Shown here: positions 1 through 5,726 of the stretch, one piece after another
Position numbering within the stretch: the stretch's first letter is position 1
How the letters are laid out: every line of letters begins with the position of its first letter
Assembly (NCBI GenBank): GCA_016192885.1
Contig: JACPTH010000368.1
Span: 1 to 7,046 of the forward strand
Reading direction: 5' to 3'
Source: a bacterium
Lineage (GTDB): Bacteria; Muiribacteriota; Ozemobacteria; Ozemobacterales; Ozemobacteraceae
DNA: 7,046 bases
Position numbers and translations under genes: made by a program
The notes under the pieces: model-generated
Database searches by the model: none
What the model was told of the DNA's origin: nothing
What the model saw: the letters and a program-made list of their open reading frames with translations, nothing else

Positions 1-381
1 AGCTATAGAATAGGCTTCAGCGCCAATCGAGCAACCTGCGGACCAAATGATTAGTTGGCGTTTGCCTGATTTTTCTCGTTTTTCAACCAAGTTTGGAAGA
101 ATATCTTCTTGAAGAATTTCAAAATGGCTCGGATGGCGAAAAAACCAGGTTTCATTCGTAGTGAGGGTGTCCAATAATTGGCCCCTCCACTCGGGATCCT
201 TTTGGATGATAGAAATGAATTCGGTAATCAAATCGCAATTCATTGACCGCATAAGGGGGATAATGCGGTTTTCCAAAAAGGTCATTTTGGAAGGGTCGAA
301 AAAAAGACCGAATTCGTTTGAAAAAAACTCTCGTAACGCTTGATACTCAGCGGATGTTAATCTTGGGGATTCTCGTAACAT
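1..381 (-). CDS. cheR: CheR-type protein-glutamate O-methyltransferase, N-terminal part (cut by window edge)
   Basis: CheR proteins use S-adenosylmethionine to methylate glutamates on chemoreceptors in the cytoplasm; relatives serve chemotaxis-like pathways. The visible 127 codons start at ATG (379-381 on the plus strand) and stay open to base 1, so the C-terminal half is missing. Residues about 7-60 look like the helical CheR N-terminal domain, including LENRIIPLMR (36-45). The catalytic-domain hallmark TNETWFFR lies at 75-82, and the SAM-binding motif-I region SAGCSIGAEAYSIA at 114-127. The usual version of that loop reads S-x-x-C-S-x-G-E-E-P-Y-S, so the first Glu and the Pro are replaced by Ala here. 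A GGTGA Shine-Dalgarno (plus-strand 385-389) lies three bases before the ATG, and no in-frame start lies further upstream. The gene begins 47 bases after the hflX stop in the same direction, so co-transcription is likely. Family call is firm; whether it acts in chemotaxis or another pathway is not shown. Confidence 0.9.
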   Translation of the reverse strand, partial: MLRESPRLTSAEYQALREFFSNEFGLFFDPSKMTFLENRIIPLMRSMNCDLITEFISIIQKDPEWRGQLLDTLTTNETWFFRHPSHFEILQEDILPNLVEKREKSGKRQLIIWSAGCSIGAEAYSIA

Positions 382-384
382 GTT

Positions 385-389
385 TCACC
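385..389 (-). promoter_or_regulatory. Shine-Dalgarno of cheR
   Basis: GGTGA on the minus strand, three bases before the ATG, matches the 3' half of the GGAGGTGA consensus. It decides the cheR start, because two other ATGs just upstream (near 393 and 404) are out of frame. Confidence 0.5.
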
Positions 390-428
390 ATGGGTTTTTC
401 TCATGAAAAGCCGCTTCCTTCATTATCG

Positions 429-1694
429 TCATTTGAGTACATATTTTGAAACGGTTTCAATGAAACTTGAGGGAAGCTCCGCCTTCAGAAAAACTTTTTC
501 CCCCGCCCATTCCTGAAAGTCAATTCGACCTACTCGATAAATCTCCTTCAAAAGTGGGGAATTGGATGGAATAATCATTTCAACCCATTTATACGCGCGT
601 GAAACAACTTCATCCATGCGAGTTTTCAGATCATTCAAACCTTCCCCGGTTTTAGCTGAAATGAAAATTCCCCCTGGAAAAAGGTTGAGTAGAGCTTCGC
701 GATCGTAAGAAGCGGTTAGATCGATTTTGTTAAAAACGATAATTCTCTCGTGTTCCACCGCTCCAATTTCACGAAGAACCTCAGTTACCGTAGCGATATG
801 TTCTTTAAATCTTGAATTGCCAATATCGCAAACCAACAATAGGATTTGTGAGTTCACCACTTCGTCCAGGGTCGCACGAAAAGCTTGAATTAGAGAGTGG
901 GGGATTTTTTGAATAAAACCCACGGTGTCGGAGAGAATTGCAAATCGTTTGGTAGGTAGTTCTATTCGCCTTGAGGTAGGGTCGAGGGTCGTAAAAAGCG
1001 CATCTTTTACGGTTACCGCGCTTCCGCTAAGGGCGTTTAATAGCGTTGATTTCCCGGCGTTAGTATAACCTACGAGTGAAAAAAGGGGCGCGAAACGCTC
1101 GTTGCGAAGATTTCGCTGGTTTTTTCGGTTTTGAACGACATGTTCTATTTCCTCTTGGATTTGTTTAATTCGCTTTTTAAGAGTCCTTCTATCGGTTTCA
1201 AGCTGGGTTTCTCCGGGGCCTTTGGTTCCAATTCCACCCCGTTGCCTAGATAATGCGCGATATCCGCCTACAAGCCGAGGAAGCTGGTATTGCAAGCCCG
1301 CAAGTTCGACCTGGAGCATTCCTTCGCGGGTTGAGGCGTTATTTGCAAAAATTTTTAAAATTACCGAAGTTCTATCCAAAACCGCAACACCAAGAACATC
1401 TTCCATGGTTTTTGTTTGGTGATATGAAAGTTCATCGTCCGCTACTACAATTGTCGCATTTGTTTCAGCCACAATGCGTTTAACCTCATCAATTTTCCCG
1501 CGCCCAAAATATGCGATTCGATCTAACTTGTGCCTTTTTTGAGAACAAGATCCGACCACCTGACCTCCGATAGTTTTGATTAGCTCAACAAGTTCTTGAT
1601 TGGAATCGAGGAAATCTTCTTCAGAAATTTCGGGGGTTTGGACCGAAATTGTGACAACCCTTTCTACCGGGGAAACAATTTCATTCGGTTTCAT
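429..1694 (-). CDS. hflX: GTPase HflX
   Basis: HflX is a cytoplasmic GTPase that binds the 50S subunit and splits stalled or heat-damaged 70S ribosomes (family knowledge). From the ATG at 1694 the protein is 421 aa, normal for the family. The N-terminal HflX domain contains FGRGK (63-67) and the signature GGIGTKGPGETQLETDRR at 153-170, followed by a basic coiled-coil stretch to about 200. The G domain shows G1 GYTNAGKST (209-217), switch region TTLDPT (235-240), G3 DTVGF (256-260), G4 NKID (322-325) and G5 SAKTG (346-350). All nucleotide-binding motifs are intact. An in-frame TTG at 1757 would add 21 residues and overlap the upstream PrsW gene by 35 bases. I prefer ATG 1694 because E. coli HflX has a similar short lead before this conserved region. 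Neither start has a good Shine-Dalgarno. It lies between prsW (28-base gap) and cheR, all co-directional. Confidence 0.95.
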   Translation of the reverse strand: MKPNEIVSPVERVVTISVQTPEISEEDFLDSNQELVELIKTIGGQVVGSCSQKRHKLDRIAYFGRGKIDEVKRIVAETNATIVVADDELSYHQTKTMEDVLGVAVLDRTSVILKIFANNASTREGMLQVELAGLQYQLPRLVGGYRALSRQRGGIGTKGPGETQLETDRRTLKKRIKQIQEEIEHVVQNRKNQRNLRNERFAPLFSLVGYTNAGKSTLLNALSGSAVTVKDALFTTLDPTSRRIELPTKRFAILSDTVGFIQKIPHSLIQAFRATLDEVVNSQILLLVCDIGNSRFKEHIATVTEVLREIGAVEHERIIVFNKIDLTASYDREALLNLFPGGIFISAKTGEGLNDLKTRMDEVVSRAYKWVEMIIPSNSPLLKEIYRVGRIDFQEWAGEKVFLKAELPSSFIETVSKYVLK

Positions 1695-1722
1695 TGGTAT
1701 AATTTCTCGAACCAGGGTCGAG

Positions 1723-2469
1723 CTACTTTTCAGGTAAAAGGTTTTCGGATTTTTCAAGCCTCAAAAAAAATATCCAGGATTCCCTTAAAAAGTAAAACCC
1801 AAAGGATAATAAAAAGAAGAAAAACGCGAGTAATTGGAACGCGGAAAAACAAAATGCAAATAAATCGAAAAGGCCGTGCAAGGCGGAAGCGCACATTAGT
1901 CCCAAAAGGATTTTCGAGAATCCGCGAAAAACTTTTCCGGAAATAGGCTCAAAAGCATCCGGAAGCGCTTTTGCCAGGAAAACACCCACGGTTCCGGAGA
2001 AGATTAAATGGCCGGCGGAGGTTAAGAAACCTCTCATTGCGAGAACCTCAAACCCATAGTTTTTATAATAATCTAAATTTTCGGCAAATGCAAAACCTAA
2101 CCCGGAAGCCATGAATGTAAAAAAAACGCATTTGGGTTTTTTTTCTAAATTAAAAAGAAAAATAATCACGAGGATGCAAAACAATTTAACAAATTCCTCT
2201 ACCGGCCCAACAACCCCAAGGCATGCCAGTGCCTTTATCCAAACCGAGGTAGAAGCCGAAATCAACGATCGCAAGTCTTCATTTAGGAGAAACCCGAAAA
2301 AGGGGTAAATTAACCATTTCAAAGGAATCGTAGAAAATGCGCCCCCTAGAAACGCAAAAACTCCGCAGCGAATGAATCCAATTTCCCTAAATGACCTATG
2401 AAAAAAAAATGCGAACAAAAGGGCTGGAAAAAACAAAAGTACCAATACCGCTGCCTCTTCAGGAAACAT
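1723..2469 (-). CDS. prsW: PrsW-family intramembrane protease
   Basis: PrsW proteins are polytopic membrane proteases. In Bacillus subtilis PrsW makes the first cut in the anti-sigma factor RsiW, releasing a stress sigma factor. This 248-aa protein has family hallmarks: PVEEFVK at 89-95 (the E-E-x-x-K motif, Glu91, Glu92, Lys95), GLGFAFAEN at 123-131 (Glu130), GHLIFSG at 153-159 (His154) and HGLFD at 198-202. These acidic and His residues sit in or next to hydrophobic helices, as expected for the active site. Hydrophobic segments lie at about 5-23, 33-62, 78-106, 114-131, 147-166, 185-206 and 208-228. The C-terminal part is unusually rich in Phe. There is no anti-sigma or sigma gene in the window, so the substrate is unknown. 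ATG 2469 is the first possible start after an in-frame stop. No Shine-Dalgarno is seen, but a TACGAT box lies five bases before the ATG. It follows the kinase gene by 92 bases. Confidence 0.85.
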   Translation of the reverse strand: MFPEEAAVLVLLFFPALLFAFFFHRSFREIGFIRCGVFAFLGGAFSTIPLKWLIYPFFGFLLNEDLRSLISASTSVWIKALACLGVVGPVEEFVKLFCILVIIFLFNLEKKPKCVFFTFMASGLGFAFAENLDYYKNYGFEVLAMRGFLTSAGHLIFSGTVGVFLAKALPDAFEPISGKVFRGFSKILLGLMCASALHGLFDLFAFCFSAFQLLAFFFFLLSFGFYFLRESWIFFLRLEKSENLLPEK

Positions 2470-2474
2470 AAAGA

Positions 2475-2480
2475 ATCGTA
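2475..2480 (-). promoter_or_regulatory. Possible -10 box (TACGAT) directly before prsW
   Basis: TACGAT on the minus strand ends five bases before the prsW ATG, and no Shine-Dalgarno is visible there. If used as a -10 element, the transcript would start at or next to the start codon. No clear -35 element accompanies it, so this could be chance. Confidence 0.2.
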
Positions 2481-2561
2481 CAAAAGGGATTTGCGTTTTG
2501 GGCGTGGAGATTTTGGGAGAAATTTGGTTGGGACGAAAACTGGATTGAAAAAGTCACAAAA

Positions 2562-4100
2562 TCATTGAACTGCCATTCCAAGGTTTCGAATCTTTTTTAT
2601 CAAGTCATCACAGGAAAAAGGTTTTTGCAAAAATTCTATGTTTCCCTGAAGTGAAGCCATTTCGGAAGGTTTGGCCGGGCCGCTTCCGGAAATTAATAGA
2701 AATGGAATGTTGCCTAAAATAGGCATTCCTTTTATTTCTTGAAGAAGTTCAAACCCATTTTTTTCGGGCATGAACCAATCGGATATTACCAAATCAATCT
2801 TTTCCGTTTTTAGGATTTCTATTGCCAGCTTTCCATTGGAAGCTTCCATAAACGAGGAAAACCCTACAGCCCTTAAAATATCCTTTATCACCTCTCTCAT
2901 GGAAAAAGAATCATCCACGATAAGAATTTTTAGTTTATTGGGGAAACAATTTACCCCAGATTGTTTCTTGTTAATGGTTTGATCGCCAGGAAAATCAGGT
3001 TTCTTAGGAAATTCTACATACATAGTGGTTCCTGATTTCTCAGAAGAGTCAAATGAGATATCACCGCCTAAAGTTTTTGCCATCAGTTTCGCGGAGTAAA
3101 CTCCCAAACCGGTTCCGGAGGTCTTTCCAAAAGTAGCGTATTTTTCAAAAAACTTTTGTCGTATCTGTGATGGAATTTCCCCAAGATTGTGAATTTTAAT
3201 GACGCAATTTTCGCGGTCCGAAAAGAAAACGGTAACCACTCCATTTACTGGAGAAGCTTCGAGGGCGTTTTTGATTAAATTTGAAAGAAGCGGGAAAAAA
3301 AGTTTTTCTTCGCCAAATGCCTCAAATGAATCATTTGGGCCTGTTTCCTTTCCGTTGATAAAGGAAACGATTTTTAGGTTTTTCATTACCCTAAACTCTT
3401 CCAACTCGCGGCAAATCTGGGAAAAAATTTTCACAACGTCAAGAGAAATCGGCCTGATGCGGTATTTTCCTCTTTCCATTTTTACAAGGTCGAGCGAGTT
3501 ATTAATCATTTGCATCATGCGAAATGCTGATTTTTCTAACATCTCCATTAGCTCGACCTGATCGGGTGTTAAATTCGCGTCGCTTTTGAGCATCGTCGGA
3601 ATATTGATAAATGCGGTTAACGGTGTTTGAAGATCGTGCCTCGTAATGCGATCAACTTCCTCGCGAAGTTGAACAATTTCTTGTAGTACTTCATTTTGTT
3701 GGATAAGGTTATCTCGGGCTTGCTTTAAAAAAATATGGTTCTTTACCCTAGCTTTTAAAAGAGCGGGGTTAACGGGTTTGGTAATGTAATCTACGCACCC
3801 TATTTCGAAGCCCTTTTCCTCATTTATCGTTTCATTTAAGGCGGAAACAAAAATTACCGGAATAAACCTGGTTCTTGAATCGATTTTCAGCTTTCGACAA
3901 ACCTCATATCCATCGACTTCCGGCATCATGATATCGAGAAGAATCAAATCGGGAGGCTCGTCCCCATTAGCGATTCGGAGCGCCATTTCTCCATCGAGAG
4001 AAAACTTAACACGGTAGTCGGGTTGAAGAATTTCAGCCAAGATCTCAATATTAGTGTGGATGTCATCAACTACAAGGACGGTCTTTTTTTCTTGTTCCAT
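2562..4100 (-). CDS. Hybrid two-component protein: receiver - histidine kinase - receiver
   Basis: From ATG 4100 this is a soluble 512-aa signalling protein with no membrane segment. An N-terminal receiver (about 6-122) has acidic Asp12-Asp13, phospho-acceptor Asp56 in LLDIMMPEVDGYE, Ser86 and Lys108 (TKP). A coiled-coil linker (about 125-150) leads to a HisKA-like H-box RHDLQTPL with His155. The ATPase domain has N-box residues Asn274 and Asn278, FFEKYATFGK, and the GTGLG motif at 329-333. Its G1 box is NLGEIP rather than D-x-G-x-G. A C-terminal CheY-like receiver (about 389-508) has Asp396-Asp397, acceptor Asp441 in SDWFMPEKNGFELL, Ser471 and Lys493. All key phosphorelay residues are present, so it is probably active as a cytoplasmic relay: input by phosphorylation of the first receiver, output through the last. 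There is no DNA-binding domain. An in-frame TTG at 4214 would add 38 residues but would run into the divergent isomerase leader. M39 directly precedes the receiver, so ATG 4100 is preferred. Confidence 0.92.
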   Translation of the reverse strand: MEQEKKTVLVVDDIHTNIEILAEILQPDYRVKFSLDGEMALRIANGDEPPDLILLDIMMPEVDGYEVCRKLKIDSRTRFIPVIFVSALNETINEEKGFEIGCVDYITKPVNPALLKARVKNHIFLKQARDNLIQQNEVLQEIVQLREEVDRITRHDLQTPLTAFINIPTMLKSDANLTPDQVELMEMLEKSAFRMMQMINNSLDLVKMERGKYRIRPISLDVVKIFSQICRELEEFRVMKNLKIVSFINGKETGPNDSFEAFGEEKLFFPLLSNLIKNALEASPVNGVVTVFFSDRENCVIKIHNLGEIPSQIRQKFFEKYATFGKTSGTGLGVYSAKLMAKTLGGDISFDSSEKSGTTMYVEFPKKPDFPGDQTINKKQSGVNCFPNKLKILIVDDSFSMREVIKDILRAVGFSSFMEASNGKLAIEILKTEKIDLVISDWFMPEKNGFELLQEIKGMPILGNIPFLLISGSGPAKPSEMASLQGNIEFLQKPFSCDDLIKKIRNLGMAVQ

Positions 4101-4107
4101 TTCTCGG

Positions 4108-4116
4108 ATTTTAGCA
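4108..4116 (-). promoter_or_regulatory. Extended -10 promoter for the hybrid kinase, possibly leaderless
   Basis: The minus strand reads TGCTAAAAT here: TAAAAT matches five of six bases of the -10 consensus, and the upstream TG matches the extended -10 form. It ends seven bases before the ATG at 4100, which would put transcription start at or one base before the start codon. No Shine-Dalgarno intervenes (only GAGAA). The -35 region is T-rich and not convincing. Confidence 0.35.
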
Positions 4117-4164
4117 GAAGTTGGCAAAAAAACAAACTGATCCCTCACTTTTTCCCATTTCCTA

Positions 4165-4193
4165 TTGCCTCTTTCCTTCCTTTTATTTAAAGT
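4165..4193 (+). promoter_or_regulatory. Candidate promoter for the ppi-murB unit
   Basis: TTGCCT (4165-4170) and TAAAGT (4188-4193) each match four of six consensus bases and are separated by exactly 17 bases. The predicted transcription start near 4200 gives a leader of about 33 bases, with the GGAGG at 4221-4225 correctly placed. It lies back-to-back with the kinase promoter in the divergent region 4101..4232. Confidence 0.4.
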
Positions 4194-4220
4194 GATAAAA
4201 TGATGCTTACTCAAAATTAT

Positions 4221-4225
4221 GGAGG
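4221..4225 (+). promoter_or_regulatory. Shine-Dalgarno of the peptidyl-prolyl isomerase gene
   Basis: GGAGG lies seven bases before the ATG at 4233. It selects that codon over the upstream in-frame ATGs at 4200 and 4203 and the out-of-frame ATG at 4229. Confidence 0.75.
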
Positions 4226-4232
4226 TTCATGG

Positions 4233-4772
4233 ATGTTGAATCAGATAGTTGTTTTGGTTTCTCTGATTTTTTTCGCGGGCATTTTGTTCGCTCAAACGCC
4301 TGCCGATGTTTCGCTGGAAAAACCCGATCACCCGCTTATTAAACTCACGGTGGAAAGCGGCGAGATGTTAATCGAGTTGTTTCCTGAAATAGCGCCAAAG
4401 CATGTGGAAAGCTTTTTGACTCTCATTGAAAAAGGATTTTATAACGGCTTAACTTTTCATCGCGTCGAACCTGGGTTCGTTATTCAAGGCGGAGACCCAA
4501 AAGGAGATGGAACCGGAGGCCCGGGATATAATCTTCCAGCTGAATTTAGCGATCGACCTCACGAAAAGGGAACATTGGCGATGGCGCGTTCGAGCGACCC
4601 CAATTCGGCCGGAAGCCAGTTTTATATTTGCTTAGATAGGATTCCGCACCTGGACCGTAAGTACACTGTTTTTGGAAAAGTAGTAATGGGGATGGAGGTT
4701 CCGGGAAAAGTCAAAAGGGGCGAAAAGATGAAAATGGAAGTTTTGCAAGGGAAAAAAGAATCAAAGAAATAG
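4233..4772 (+). CDS. Cyclophilin-type peptidyl-prolyl cis-trans isomerase, exported
   Basis: Cyclophilins catalyse cis-trans isomerisation of X-Pro bonds and help proteins fold. From ATG 4233 (GGAGG seven bases upstream) the protein is 179 aa. Residues 1-20 form a hydrophobic export signal ending in GILFA, with likely cleavage after Ala20, although it has no N-terminal Lys/Arg. This predicts a periplasmic or otherwise extracytoplasmic enzyme. The cyclophilin domain spans about 36-165. It shows FHRVEPGFVIQGGDP at 75-89, with catalytic Arg77, Phe82 and Gln85, then GTLAMAR, SQFYI (128-132) and VFGKVV. The position of human cyclophilin A Trp121 is His139 here, as in many bacterial forms with low cyclosporin affinity. 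The C-terminus is a short Lys-rich tail. The gene is first in a plus-strand pair, 31 bases before murB. It is not clearly ppiA or ppiB, so no symbol is given. Confidence 0.93.
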   Translation: MLNQIVVLVSLIFFAGILFAQTPADVSLEKPDHPLIKLTVESGEMLIELFPEIAPKHVESFLTLIEKGFYNGLTFHRVEPGFVIQGGDPKGDGTGGPGYNLPAEFSDRPHEKGTLAMARSSDPNSAGSQFYICLDRIPHLDRKYTVFGKVVMGMEVPGKVKRGEKMKMEVLQGKKESKK

Positions 4773-4803
4773 TTTGTTGCCCTGGACAAAAAAAGAAAAG
4801 AAA

Positions 4804-5706
4804 ATGATGAAAAATGCCATGAAACATGGGGTTCGTATGGCCCCATTTACTACCTTTCATTTGGGCGGGCTTGCTGAATATTTTCTTGAAGTGAAAACTG
4901 AAAACGAGCTTGTTGAAGCCGTGGAAATGGCTAAATCAGAGCAAATGCCTTTCTTTCTCGTCGGGGGAGGTTCGAACCTCGTGGTTTCGGATTCCGGAAT
5001 CAAGGGCTTGGTTATCAGAAACTTGGCTCACGATAAAGCAATTTTTGATCATGAAAAAGTTCAGGTAACCGTATCTTCGGGATATCTCCTTTCTCAGTTG
5101 ACCAAACTGGCTTATCAAAATAGCTTGACCGGTTTTGAGTTCGCCACCGGAATTCCCGGAACGGTGGGAGGGGCGATTTATGGCAATGCGGGGGCTTACG
5201 GAAAAAGCATCGGAGATCTCGTGGTTTCAGCCGATATCCTTACCCCGGATGGAAAAGTGATAAAGGTCGAACCTTCGTTTTTCAATTTCGCGTATCGTAC
5301 AAGCGTTTTGAAAAGCCTGCAATCTTTTGTTCTGAATGTGACTTTCAAGGTTCTAAAGGGGGACAAAGAAAAAATTCGGGCTTCCATGCTGGAAATAGTA
5401 AACCAAAGGAAATCAAAGCATCCCCCTCGCGAAGTGGGTTCCGCCGGGTCATTCTTTAAGAACCTTGACCCAAACCCCGGTGAATTGCGCAGAAGGGCCG
5501 CCGGGGAAATACTTGAGAAAGCGGGAGTTAAGAATCTCTCCGTGGGGGGGGCCTTCGTGTATTTTAAACACGCCAACTTTATAGTAAATTATGGCGCGGC
5601 AACGGCATCAGACGTAAAAAACCTTGCTTCAGCCATGAAAGACGCGGTTTACAAACAATTCTCCATCGAACTTCACGAAGAAGTTCTTTATGTAGGGACA
5701 AATTAG
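4804..5706 (+). CDS. murB: UDP-N-acetylmuramate dehydrogenase (UDP-N-acetylenolpyruvoylglucosamine reductase)
   Basis: MurB is a cytoplasmic FAD enzyme that reduces UDP-GlcNAc-enolpyruvate with NADPH to UDP-MurNAc, the second committed step of peptidoglycan synthesis. From ATG 4804 it is 300 aa, the length of the short (type II, Bacillus-like) MurB. The FAD-binding half contains TTFHLGG (16-22), VGGGSNLVVSD (53-63) and TGIPGTVGGAIYGNAGAYG (115-133). The C-terminal half has AYRTSVL with Arg165, the catalytic serine Ser216 in GSAGSFFKN, EILEKAG, and the terminal catalytic glutamate about Glu293 in LHEEV. All expected catalytic residues are present. An alternative in-frame TTG at 4774, one base after the isomerase stop, would add ten Lys-rich residues. 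Neither start has a strong Shine-Dalgarno, so ATG is preferred. The gene probably shares a transcript with the isomerase. It ends 20 bases from the convergent peptidase gene, with no hairpin terminator between them. Confidence 0.95.
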   Translation: MMKNAMKHGVRMAPFTTFHLGGLAEYFLEVKTENELVEAVEMAKSEQMPFFLVGGGSNLVVSDSGIKGLVIRNLAHDKAIFDHEKVQVTVSSGYLLSQLTKLAYQNSLTGFEFATGIPGTVGGAIYGNAGAYGKSIGDLVVSADILTPDGKVIKVEPSFFNFAYRTSVLKSLQSFVLNVTFKVLKGDKEKIRASMLEIVNQRKSKHPPREVGSAGSFFKNLDPNPGELRRRAAGEILEKAGVKNLSVGGAFVYFKHANFIVNYGAATASDVKNLASAMKDAVYKQFSIELHEEVLYVGTN

Positions 5707-5726
5707 CAAAATTAGAATATTCGTTT

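Noticed and set aside
161..343. Plus-strand 60-codon frame
   Set aside because: It is antisense to the conserved CheR N-terminal domain.
357..404. 15-codon minus-strand ORF starting at ATG 404 behind GAAGGAAG
   Set aside because: It is very short, overlaps the cheR start out of frame, and cheR has its own GGTGA site. It is probably chance.
1695..1757. N-terminal extension of HflX from TTG 1757
   Set aside because: It overlaps prsW, lacks a properly spaced Shine-Dalgarno, and adds residues not expected before the conserved HflX start.
1596..1946. Plus-strand 116-codon frame with a basic C-terminus resembling a ribosomal protein
   Set aside because: It spans the antisense of the hflX start and prsW end. 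The basic tail comes from reading the A-rich complement of Phe/Leu codons.
2100..2165. A-rich/T-rich homopolymer tract suggestive of a terminator or phase-variable repeat
   Set aside because: It is inside intact prsW coding sequence, encoding Phe and Lys runs, with no reading-frame break.
3199..3561. Plus-strand 120-codon frame
   Set aside because: It is antisense to the kinase ATPase and H-box region, with no Shine-Dalgarno and Ser/Phe-rich shadow composition.
4101..4214. 38-residue extension of the hybrid kinase from TTG 4214
   Set aside because: It reads through the divergent promoter region, encodes basic text with no homology signal, and the receiver begins right after ATG 4100.
4774..4803. 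MurB start at TTG 4774
   Set aside because: It is possible through coupling to the isomerase stop, but has no Shine-Dalgarno. The Lys-rich stretch comes from an A-run, and ATG 4804 already gives a family-length protein.
5196..5576. Minus-strand 126-codon frame
   Set aside because: It is antisense to conserved MurB coding sequence and has no family features.
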